Part shown: in pieces, positions 45,314 through 53,055 of the stretch
Layout of the letters: each line of letters opens with the position of its first letter
Position numbering within the stretch: position 1 is the first letter of the stretch
Origin: Costertonia aggregata
GTDB taxonomy: Bacteria; Bacteroidota; Bacteroidia; Flavobacteriales; Flavobacteriaceae
Length of the DNA: 64,000 nucleotides
Direction: 5' to 3'
NCBI RefSeq assembly: GCF_013402795.1
Contig: NZ_CP058595.1
Coordinates: forward strand, 2,013,848-2,077,847
Notes under the pieces: model-generated
The model's database searches: none
Seen by the model: the letters and a program-made list of their open reading frames with translations, nothing else
What the model was told of the DNA's origin: nothing
Translations under genes and position numbers: made by a program

Positions 45314-45751
45314 ATGGAAATTTTACAAACACTTCATTCTTATTTGGCTTACGTGGTGCTAGCCATTCTTTTTCTTGCCGTTGCCAACGCCTTTGCAGGC
45401 TGGCTAGGCAATAAAATGTTTACCATGGGCAAAGATCTGCGATTAAGCCTCTTCGCCTTGATACTGTCACACATACAATTGGTCATAGGCCTTATCTTGT
45501 TTTTTGTATCTGCGAACGGTTTAAAGGCGATTCAAGCTCTGGGGATGGGAGGGTTAAATTCCGCTGCAAGACTTTTGGCCGTGGAACATCCTTTTACCAA
45601 TATCGTGGCCATAGCCTTGATAACGATAGGATGGTCTAGACATAAAAAATTTATGGAGGGTAAGAAAAAGTTTAAAAGTATCGCAATTTTTTACGGCTTG
45701 GGCCTTGTGTTGATTTTAAGTAGAATACCTTGGGGACAGTGGTTCAACTAA
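45314..45751 (+). CDS. Four-helix membrane protein of unknown function
   Basis: The 145-residue protein has four predicted membrane helices (about 10-32, 45-67, 88-108 and 122-140). Histidines occur at helix edges (LHSYLAY, SHIQL, VEHPF, SRHKK), which recalls diheme cytochrome b-like proteins; heme binding is inference only. Similar proteins are conserved in Bacteroidetes without an established role. It sits alone between the Oar-like gene and a DUF1080 gene on the same strand. The start is an ATG at 45314. Confidence 0.7.
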   Translation: MEILQTLHSYLAYVVLAILFLAVANAFAGWLGNKMFTMGKDLRLSLFALILSHIQLVIGLILFFVSANGLKAIQALGMGGLNSAARLLAVEHPFTNIVAIALITIGWSRHKKFMEGKKKFKSIAIFYGLGLVLILSRIPWGQWFN

Positions 45752-45859
45752 AGGCAAATTATGTTCACTTTCACACTTGCGCTTATTCAGTACTGGAAAG
45801 TATCTCCCGTACATCAATCTAAAGAACAATCCCTGTATTACCTTTTAATCTAGTTTCAA

Positions 45860-46453
45860 ATGAAAAATATACTATTACTCCTAGCGCTTACCTTTTCAAT
45901 TGGTCTTACTGCCCAAGAATCCAAGCCGCTCTTTAATGGCGAAAACCTAGATGGGTGGACAAATTATGGCACGGAGAAATGGTACGTACAAGATGGGCTC
46001 TTGATTTGTGAAAGTGGCCCGGACGCCCAATATGGGTACTTGGCCACTAACGAGCATTATAAAGATTTTGAACTAAACCTTGAATTTAAACAAGAGGCAG
46101 ACGGTAATAGCGGTGTTTTTATACGTTCTACCATTAAGGGTACAAAAGTAAGTGGCTGGCAGGTAGAGGTGGCACCGCCCGGAAAGCATACGGGTGGCGT
46201 TTATGAGTCTTATGGTCGTGGATGGTTAATAAAACCTGAGGCCGAAAAGGAAAGTGTGCTCAAGGCTGGGGAATGGAACCAAATGAAAATCAGGGTTAAG
46301 GGGGATAAACTTACTTCATGGCTGAACGGAACCGAAATGATAACCATTACAGATGAAAAAATAGGGGCCGGTGAGGGCTCGGTAGCATTGCAGATTCATG
46401 ATGGTGGGGGGATAAAAGTAAAATGGCGCAATATTCGGCTGACCCAATTATAG
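45860..46453 (+). CDS. DUF1080 (3-keto-disaccharide hydrolase-like) secreted protein
   Basis: The 197-residue protein has a signal peptide (ends SIGLTAQ) and a single DUF1080 domain, a concanavalin-like beta sandwich. The signature start is PLFNGENLDGWTNYG, then DFELNLEFKQEADGNSGVFIRS and a conserved C-terminal VALQIHDGGGIKVKWRNIRL. Some family members hydrolyse 3-keto-glycosides; others have no known activity. There is no 3-dehydrogenase (GMC or Gfo/Idh) gene nearby, so I make no pathway call. Confidence 0.86.
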   Translation: MKNILLLLALTFSIGLTAQESKPLFNGENLDGWTNYGTEKWYVQDGLLICESGPDAQYGYLATNEHYKDFELNLEFKQEADGNSGVFIRSTIKGTKVSGWQVEVAPPGKHTGGVYESYGRGWLIKPEAEKESVLKAGEWNQMKIRVKGDKLTSWLNGTEMITITDEKIGAGEGSVALQIHDGGGIKVKWRNIRLTQL

Positions 46454-46587
46454 CAAAACTACGGCATAGCCATTGCGCATTTTAGTAAAAACAATCAATA
46501 TAATGCCTTAAACTCTTAAAGATTTCTTATCCTTTTTACAGCGCAAGGAACGAGTGACGAGAAATCGTATTTTATATTTTGGCCTCA

Positions 46588-47637
46588 TTACTTTAGAGAA
46601 TTAGGAGAAGCCTTTATCAAAAATAGGTACACGGGAAAATGATCGCTATAACCTCCCGTATACGTGCCACCGGCATACGTTCTGTAAGGATAGCCTTTGT
46701 ACTGCCCCTTTTTTGTAAGAAGGTAGGTAGGGTTAAAGACATTGGCTTTCCAAAAGCGGTATGAACCTTCATTCTTTTTAAGTAGGGGTTCGGTAAAGAA
46801 AAATTGGTCAAATAGGTTCCATTTATCCCTATAGGCCAATGAACCGATACCTTTTTTGTACAGTTTTTCCATCGGATTGAACAAATCGCCCGCTTCCAAT
46901 TTTTTGGGTTTGCCTTTGGTCTTCAAAACCTTTTTAAGACTATCGTCCCTTGGGTCGTCGTTTAAATCGCCCATACTTATGATTTTTGCTGTGACATCCA
47001 TACGCAATATAGAATCGATTATGCGTCTGTTCAATCTTGCAGCTGCCAATCGGTTAGGTTTGCTACGTGCCTCGCCACCACTGCGGGAAGGCCAATGGTT
47101 CACTAAAAAATACATGGGCTCATTATCCAATAAACCACCAACGATCAATTGGTCCCTCGTGTAGTTTCGTTTATCTTTTTCATTTGTAAGCAATAGGCGG
47201 TGGCTTTTGAACGAAGTAGGTATAAAAGCGGCTTTTTTGTAAAGTAGGGCAACATCGATTCCCCGTTCATCGGGAGAATCAAAATGAACGATTCCGTAAT
47301 CTTTGTCCCGTAGTTTGGGTTGATGAATAAGGTCTTCCAAAACCTGTTTGTTTTCAATTTCACACACCCCTATAATATCAGGGGATGTTTTGGTAACATT
47401 GGCCCCTATCTCGCTCAACACTTGTGAGATGTTTTTTAACTTGTTTTCGTAACGCTCTAAAGTCCAATGGTCTTTCCCTTCCGGAGTACGGTCATCGTCA
47501 AAAATCAAAGAATCATTTTTGGTATCGAACAGGTTTTCGACATTATAAAAAGCAATGGTTCGTACTTTGTACGTTTTTCCTTGTGATAAGGCAACGGCGG
47601 TATATAGGAACAATACTATGTGTACTATGCGCTTCAT
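46588..47637 (-). CDS. Secreted endonuclease/exonuclease/phosphatase (EEP) family protein
   Basis: The 349-residue precursor has a signal peptide (MKRIVHIVLFLYTAVALSQ) and a DNase I-like EEP fold. The active-site residues are all present: AFYNVENLFD, GVCEIENK, VNHWPSRSGG, MGDLNDDP and YSDHFPVYL, which supply Asn, Glu, His, Asp/Asn and Asp-His. It should cleave phosphodiester or phosphate-ester bonds outside the cytoplasm. I chose the ATG at 47637, which gives a clean signal peptide; the frame extends 18 codons upstream. It diverges from the TonB receptor gene at 47764 with 126 bp between. Confidence 0.88.
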   Translation of the reverse strand: MKRIVHIVLFLYTAVALSQGKTYKVRTIAFYNVENLFDTKNDSLIFDDDRTPEGKDHWTLERYENKLKNISQVLSEIGANVTKTSPDIIGVCEIENKQVLEDLIHQPKLRDKDYGIVHFDSPDERGIDVALLYKKAAFIPTSFKSHRLLLTNEKDKRNYTRDQLIVGGLLDNEPMYFLVNHWPSRSGGEARSKPNRLAAARLNRRIIDSILRMDVTAKIISMGDLNDDPRDDSLKKVLKTKGKPKKLEAGDLFNPMEKLYKKGIGSLAYRDKWNLFDQFFFTEPLLKKNEGSYRFWKANVFNPTYLLTKKGQYKGYPYRTYAGGTYTGGYSDHFPVYLFLIKASPNSLK

Positions 47638-47763
47638 GTTAAAAATTAATCCAATTATTCTCTCAAATAACGAAAAAAGAATCAATTTCACGGATATTTC
47701 TTACGCAATTGACCACTAATTGATATATTTAATAAGAATTGATACTAACCATACCAATCTCCA

Positions 47764-50484
47764 ATGCGGTTCTTTTTTCTTTTGGCCTTAGCCGCAAATA
47801 TTATAAGTGCGCAGGAAAGTATAGTGGTTTCAGGATATATTTTGGATAAACAAGCGAAGGAACCTCTTGAAAATGTTATGGTTTATATAGAAGGAAACCA
47901 AGTTGAGGTACAAACCCAAACGGATGGTTTTTTCCAAATCCCCATACCGAAAGAAGGGGAGTACATTCTAAATATTTCTCTAACCGACTACCTTACCAAA
48001 CGCATACCCATAAGCCTGGAAAACCGGCCGTTGGATTTGGGTACTGTGTATTTGGAAAAAGATATAGCCCGTGAAAAAACGGATAACCTAATTACGCTTA
48101 CCGATTCTGATTTGTCGGATGATGACGGCGCTTCTATTACTTCGGGCTTGTTACAAGCCACCAGGGATGTGTTTTTAAATAGGGCCGCTTTTGATTTTGG
48201 ACAGGCATTTTTTCGTGTTCGGGGATATGATTCCCAAAATGGGAGAGTTTTGATCAACGGTATTCCCATGAACAAGTTCTTTGATGGTCGTCCGCAATGG
48301 AACAATTGGGGCGGGCTAAACGATGTAATCAGAAATCAACAGTTTACCAACGGTTTGGAGGCTTCGGACTATACCTTTGGCGGAATCCTTGGCAATACGA
48401 ACATAGATGCCAGACCGTCTGGTTTGCGACCGGGTACCCGTTTATCCTCATCAATTTCAAATAGAACATATGCCGGTAGGGTAATGGCCACGTATAGCTC
48501 CGGGGTCAAACAAAATGGACTGTCGTACACGGTTTCAGGGTCGCGCCGATGGGCAGAACAAGGCTATATAGAGGGTACTTTGTACGATGCTTTTTCATTT
48601 TTTGGCGCAGTGGAATATCAATTTGATAAAAAAAACAGCGCGAGTTTCACGAGCATCATGGCCAGTAATCGCCGCGGACGTTCCTCTGCGATTACTGAAG
48701 AGGTTTTTAATTTGGCAGGTAAGCAGTACAATCCCTATTGGGGAGAACAAAACGGTGAGATTAGAAATTCAAGGGAACGCAAAATCGTGGAGCCCATTTT
48801 TATGTTGAATCATTTTTATACATCGGATAAGTTGAATTTGAATACGGGGATTTCGTACCAATTTGGGAAAAACGCCCGAAGTAGGTTGGGCTATTACAAT
48901 GCTCCCAATCCCGACCCTACATATTACAGATATTTGCCCAGTTTCTACATAAATAGTCCCATAGGGGCTAATTTTATCAGTGCCAATTTGGCGAGAGAAG
49001 GGTTTTTGGAAAATCCACAAATACAGTGGAATGATATCTACACGGCCAATACAGATGAAAAAGCTGCATATGTATTATATGACGATATCGCCGAAGATAC
49101 CCAGCTCACCTTAAATACCATAGGTAATTTGGAGATTTCCGATCGTGCTCAAGTCGATATTGGGATTACCTATAAAAATTTAGATTCCGACAATTATGCA
49201 AAAATAGCTGATTTGCTCGGGGCTGGGTTCCATCAAGATATCGACCCTTTCTCCAATACTTTAAACGACGTTAATGGTACACTTGAAAAACGTGAAGGCG
49301 ATATTTTTAATTACCGGTATGCAATCAATGTATCTTCGTTGGATGGTTTTGCCCAATTGCGCCTTAATTATGATAGCTGGAACGGTTATGTAGCCGCGAA
49401 CTATAGTAATACCAATTACCAACGTAAAGGAGTATTCTTGAACGAGAGGTTTTTGGAAAATTCAATAGGTTTGGGGAAAAGAGTATCTTTTACAGACTTT
49501 GGTTTTAAAGGGGGTTTTACCTATAAAATTACGGGCAGACATTGGGTTACACTGAATGCGGCCCATCTCAAACGGGCTCCAGTATTGCAAAATATATTTA
49601 TAAACCCTAGGGAAAATAATGAAGTAGTGCCCAACGTGCAAAGCGAGACCGTCACTACTGCCGATCTGAACTATTTTATAAGGCTCCCAAAATTAACGGG
49701 TCGTATTACAGGTTTTTATACGCGTTTTCAAAATACGACAGACGTCAACTTCTTTTTTGTGGATGCAGGCGTGGGTTCTGATTTTGTACAAGAAGTACTT
49801 ACCGATTTGGACAAGCTACATTTGGGTGGCGAGATAGGGCTGGAGTATCAATTGTCGTCTTCGGTAAAGATATCCGCTGTTGCGGCAATAGGCAAATATG
49901 TGTATGCAAGTAATCCATCGGTTTCCATAAATTTTGATACTGCCGGTGCCGAGGAAGATTTGATAAACCCTGATGGGGCCATTGATTTAGGAATGGCTGC
50001 CATAAAAGATTACAAATTGGCGCAAGGTCCGCAACAGGCCTATGCTTTTGGGATTGAATATAGAGACCCCAAGTATTGGTGGATTGGTGCGACCACCAAT
50101 TATCTGGCGAACAATTACGCCAATATTTCTACGATTACCAGAACACAAAGTTTTCTGTTGGACCCGGAAACCGGAGAGGCTTTCCCTGGTGCCACACCAG
50201 AAAATGTTGCCAAGCTCCTAGACCAAAAACCACTCGATAACTTTTATCTTTTGAATTTGGTAGGGGGTAAATCATGGTTAAAAAACGGGAAATATATAAG
50301 CCTATTCGCCAGTATCAATAATGCCTTTGATGCTGTTTTTAGAACAGGGGGCTATGAACAAAGCAGAAACGGTAATTTTGGACAGTTACAACAAGATAAT
50401 TTGAGCGGAACGCCATCTTTTGCTCCAAAATATTGGTACGGTTACGGTCGCACCTATTTTTTGAACTTGGCATTTAGTTTCTAA
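47764..50484 (+). CDS. TonB-dependent receptor of the nuclease/lamin-tail locus
   Basis: The 906-residue outer-membrane receptor has a signal peptide (ends NIISAQ), a carboxypeptidase-regulatory-like domain (about 20-100; GYILDKQAKEPLENVMVYIEG is split here as LDKQAKEPLENVMVYIEG), a plug (about 105-235) with RVRGYDSQNGRVLINGIPMN and a barrel ending FLNLAFSF. It is followed after 38 bp by the DUF5689/lamin-tail lipoprotein, reminiscent of a SusC/SusD pair. The divergent neighbour is a secreted EEP nuclease. I infer uptake of nuclease products (oligonucleotides, nucleotides or phosphate); this is not demonstrated. Confidence 0.88.
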   Translation: MRFFFLLALAANIISAQESIVVSGYILDKQAKEPLENVMVYIEGNQVEVQTQTDGFFQIPIPKEGEYILNISLTDYLTKRIPISLENRPLDLGTVYLEKDIAREKTDNLITLTDSDLSDDDGASITSGLLQATRDVFLNRAAFDFGQAFFRVRGYDSQNGRVLINGIPMNKFFDGRPQWNNWGGLNDVIRNQQFTNGLEASDYTFGGILGNTNIDARPSGLRPGTRLSSSISNRTYAGRVMATYSSGVKQNGLSYTVSGSRRWAEQGYIEGTLYDAFSFFGAVEYQFDKKNSASFTSIMASNRRGRSSAITEEVFNLAGKQYNPYWGEQNGEIRNSRERKIVEPIFMLNHFYTSDKLNLNTGISYQFGKNARSRLGYYNAPNPDPTYYRYLPSFYINSPIGANFISANLAREGFLENPQIQWNDIYTANTDEKAAYVLYDDIAEDTQLTLNTIGNLEISDRAQVDIGITYKNLDSDNYAKIADLLGAGFHQDIDPFSNTLNDVNGTLEKREGDIFNYRYAINVSSLDGFAQLRLNYDSWNGYVAANYSNTNYQRKGVFLNERFLENSIGLGKRVSFTDFGFKGGFTYKITGRHWVTLNAAHLKRAPVLQNIFINPRENNEVVPNVQSETVTTADLNYFIRLPKLTGRITGFYTRFQNTTDVNFFFVDAGVGSDFVQEVLTDLDKLHLGGEIGLEYQLSSSVKISAVAAIGKYVYASNPSVSINFDTAGAEEDLINPDGAIDLGMAAIKDYKLAQGPQQAYAFGIEYRDPKYWWIGATTNYLANNYANISTITRTQSFLLDPETGEAFPGATPENVAKLLDQKPLDNFYLLNLVGGKSWLKNGKYISLFASINNAFDAVFRTGGYEQSRNGNFGQLQQDNLSGTPSFAPKYWYGYGRTYFLNLAFSF

Positions 50485-50522
50485 GATTTACCATTCCTCC
50501 AAAAGGGGAAATATAAGTTAGG

Positions 50523-51896
50523 ATGATTAATAAGATATCGTATAGTAAAATTATTTTTGGCCTTTTGGCCATTATAACTATATACGCCTGCGTAAAGGAC
50601 CGTAATTTCGATGCTCCAAAACAGTCCTGCGTTTCGGAAATTGTAGCCAATGCGACCTTTGCCGAAGTTAAAAACCTGTATACAGATGAGACTGTTCAAA
50701 TTCAAGAAGATTTGATTATTGAAGGATATGTGGTCTCATCGGACAAGGCGGGGAACTTTTTTAGTGTTCTACATTTTCAGGATAGCCCTGTAAACCCCGG
50801 CGAAGGGTTTCAGATAGAGATTGATGTTAGGGATACCCATTTGTTCTACCCTATCGGGAGTAAGATTTTTATAAAGTTAAAAGGCCTGTATTTAGGAAAA
50901 AGTAAAGATGTTTTTAAGATAGGTGGGGTTTTCAGTGCCTTTGGCAATATCTCGGTAGGCAGATTGCCTGCCGCAGTGGTAGATAATCACCTTTTTGTAG
51001 CGTGTAACGATATATCAGAAATAGTTCCCACAATAGTAGATATAGGTATTTTGGATGAAACGCTAACAAACACTTTGGTACAATGTAATGATTTGGAAAT
51101 CTTGGAAACCGAACTCGACCGGCCTTTTGCTATTGAACGGGAAGAAACCGAACGAACGTTGATCGATTGTAATGATAATGAACTTATACTGGTTAATAGT
51201 GGTTTTTCAGATTTTAGATCGGAAACCTTACCGCAAGGCAACGGTAGTATTATTGGAGTTCTTTTGCGTGACAACGATGAATATCGGCTTGCCATACGTG
51301 ATTTGGATGATATTGATCTTACTGGGGAACGTTGCGCCGATCTTATAGATGAATTTACATCTACCCGAGTCTTTATTTCAGAATTGGCTGACCCGAACAA
51401 TAATGCCGGGGCACGATTTGTAGAACTATATAATGCTGCTACCGCCGATTTATCATTAAAAGGTTGGACCCTGCGTAGGTATACCAATGCAAATACGGAA
51501 GTCAGTTCTACGATAGATTTATCGGGGCTGATCATTACCGCTGAGAGTACTTTGGTAATTTCACCCAATGCGACCGAGTTTGAGCTGGTCTATGGTTTTG
51601 CACCAAATTTAGGAGTAGGCACCAATAGCCCGGCAGATTCCAATGGGGATGATAATCTAGAGCTTGTAGACCCCTTCGGGACCGTTATAGATGTTTTTGG
51701 GGTCGTAGGGGAAGATGGCTCGGGGACCGATCATGAATTTGAAGATGGTAGGGCTGTACGTAATGTTGACATTGTTGAGGCAAACGCCTTATATACTTTT
51801 GGCGAATGGACTATTTTTAACGATACAGGGGGTTCGGGTACGATCAACGATCCGCAAAATGCACCAGATGATTTTACCCCCGGTACAAGAAATTAA
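50523..51896 (+). CDS. Lipoprotein with DUF5689-like OB fold and lamin-tail domain
   Basis: The 457-residue lipoprotein has lipobox TIYAC (Cys23). Residues about 40-270 resemble DUF5689: an OB-like barrel (IIEGYVVSSDKAGNFFSVL, GSKIFIKLKGLYLG) followed by strands. Residues about 290-440 form a lamin-tail domain (FISELADPNNNAGARFVELY, LSLKGWTLRRYTN, ELVDPFGTVIDVFG). In extracellular nucleases such as ExeM types, lamin-tail and OB-like modules are fused to an EEP domain; here the nuclease is separate and divergent. I infer a cell-surface nucleic-acid-binding role. It lies in an operon with the TonB receptor. Confidence 0.82.
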   Translation: MINKISYSKIIFGLLAIITIYACVKDRNFDAPKQSCVSEIVANATFAEVKNLYTDETVQIQEDLIIEGYVVSSDKAGNFFSVLHFQDSPVNPGEGFQIEIDVRDTHLFYPIGSKIFIKLKGLYLGKSKDVFKIGGVFSAFGNISVGRLPAAVVDNHLFVACNDISEIVPTIVDIGILDETLTNTLVQCNDLEILETELDRPFAIEREETERTLIDCNDNELILVNSGFSDFRSETLPQGNGSIIGVLLRDNDEYRLAIRDLDDIDLTGERCADLIDEFTSTRVFISELADPNNNAGARFVELYNAATADLSLKGWTLRRYTNANTEVSSTIDLSGLIITAESTLVISPNATEFELVYGFAPNLGVGTNSPADSNGDDNLELVDPFGTVIDVFGVVGEDGSGTDHEFEDGRAVRNVDIVEANALYTFGEWTIFNDTGGSGTINDPQNAPDDFTPGTRN

Positions 51897-51934
51897 TATA
51901 TAGGTTTAAATTCATGTTTTCGAAATGGTCTTAC

Positions 51935-52174
51935 TTAGAATTGGTGTTCAATATTTGTCACCTTTTTTCTGAGTAAACCGTTCCAGTATCCAACAAGAAA
52001 ATATAGGGCCAGACTGAATAAGACATATATGATGAAACCCGACGTTGTACTATATTTTTTATTGTTTCCCAATTAATTAAAGGGCTTATCGTTAAAAAAG
52101 TAAGCATGGGTAAAAATCGCCCCGCCGGGTATTATCAAAAAAACGGGCATAATTCTTTTGATATTGATTTTCAC
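51935..52174 (-). pseudogene. Small two-segment membrane-protein frame interrupted by one stop
   Basis: A GTG at 52174 overlaps the TGA stop of the second response regulator (GTGA). The first 33 codons encode a basic N-terminus and one hydrophobic helix (RIMPVFLIIPGGAIFTHAY) and end in TAA at 52073-52075. The same frame then continues without another stop for 45 codons to TAA at 51935, encoding a second hydrophobic helix (FIIYVLFSLALYFLVGYW) and RKK. One reading is a 79-residue two-span protein broken by a nonsense change; others are two microproteins, the second starting at TTG 52072, stop readthrough, or a sequence error. Confidence 0.5.
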
Positions 52175-52563
52175 GATACGAAGCCCTTAAGAATTTCGGG
52201 CGTTATAGGTTTTATGAGATAATTGCCTTCAAGGCCAAATTTTTTGGCTTTTTCAATGTTTTTTTTATCAACGGAAGAAGATAAGATATAAATGTTTTTT
52301 AAGAGGATGGTGTTTTGTTGAAGCCTGGAAAATTCTTCAATAAATTCCCAACCATCGAGCATGGGCATATGTAGATCCACAAAAATGGCGTCGGGTAGTG
52401 CCCTGTTATCAAGAATATGTTTTTTCAATTCTTGTAATGCTTCTTCACCATCTTTAAAAACCAAAAGATTTTCACAAAAATCAACTTGTGACATATATCT
52501 TTTTAGTCCAAAAACGGAAATTTCGTCATCATCAATAATACAAACGGTCTTGAATTTTCCCAT
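52171..52563 (-). CDS. Single-domain response regulator
   Basis: This 130-residue protein is a lone CheY-like receiver. Asp11-13 form the Mg site, Asp63 in FVDLHMPMLDG is the phosphoacceptor, and Lys118 in NYLIKPI is the conserved lysine. There is no output domain, so it must relay phosphate or act by protein contact. It aligns residue for residue with its neighbour at 52616 (same positions for Asp and Lys, shared DFC and GWEF), suggesting a local duplication. Order: kinase, receiver 1, receiver 2, small membrane frame. Confidence 0.92.
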   Translation of the reverse strand: MGKFKTVCIIDDDEISVFGLKRYMSQVDFCENLLVFKDGEEALQELKKHILDNRALPDAIFVDLHMPMLDGWEFIEEFSRLQQNTILLKNIYILSSSVDKKNIEKAKKFGLEGNYLIKPITPEILKGFVS

Positions 52564-52615
52564 AATAGAGGTTCAGTACTATAAAACTAAACCCAAGTAT
52601 AAGAAATTATAGAGT

Positions 52616-53017
52616 TTATGCCACCGAATCCAATATATTTTCCAAATCTTTTGGTGAAATAGGTTTTAAAATATAGTTGTTGACTACCTCATAGTCTTTG
52701 ATGCGCTCCAAATCCCTTGGGTCAACAGAGGAACTAATAATGTACACCGTAACTTTTTCCCTGTTATGATTTGGTATTTTGGTGAAATCATCCAAAAATT
52801 CCCATCCGTTCATGATGGGCATATTTAAATCCAAAAATATGACCGAGGGTAGTTCTTTCCCTTGTGAGGTCAATTCATTCAGACCATCAATGGCATCTTG
52901 ACCGTTATTGTAAACTAATATATCATTACAAAAGTCGACCTCTTTCATGATTCTTTTTGTCCCGTAAATAAAAATGGGATCATCATCAATAATACAACTG
53001 GTATCTAATTTTCTCAT
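52616..53017 (-). CDS. Single-domain response regulator
   Basis: A 133-residue lone receiver: Asp11-13, phosphoacceptor Asp63 in FLDLNMPIMNG and Lys118 in NYILKPI. It begins 38 bp after the histidine kinase stop and is followed 52 bp later by a paralogous receiver. Like the latter it has no DNA-binding or enzymatic output. In flavobacteria such receivers next to multi-PAS kinases are common but rarely studied. The start is an ATG at 53017. Confidence 0.92.
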   Translation of the reverse strand: MRKLDTSCIIDDDPIFIYGTKRIMKEVDFCNDILVYNNGQDAIDGLNELTSQGKELPSVIFLDLNMPIMNGWEFLDDFTKIPNHNREKVTVYIISSSVDPRDLERIKDYEVVNNYILKPISPKDLENILDSVA

Positions 53018-53055
53018 TTTCTAAATCTGTTGATATAACAATTATTTTGTGAGGG

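Noticed and set aside
50987..51568. Minus-strand frame of 193 codons within the lamin-tail lipoprotein gene
   Set aside because: Ser-rich, low-information translation opposite a gene with clear lipobox and domains.
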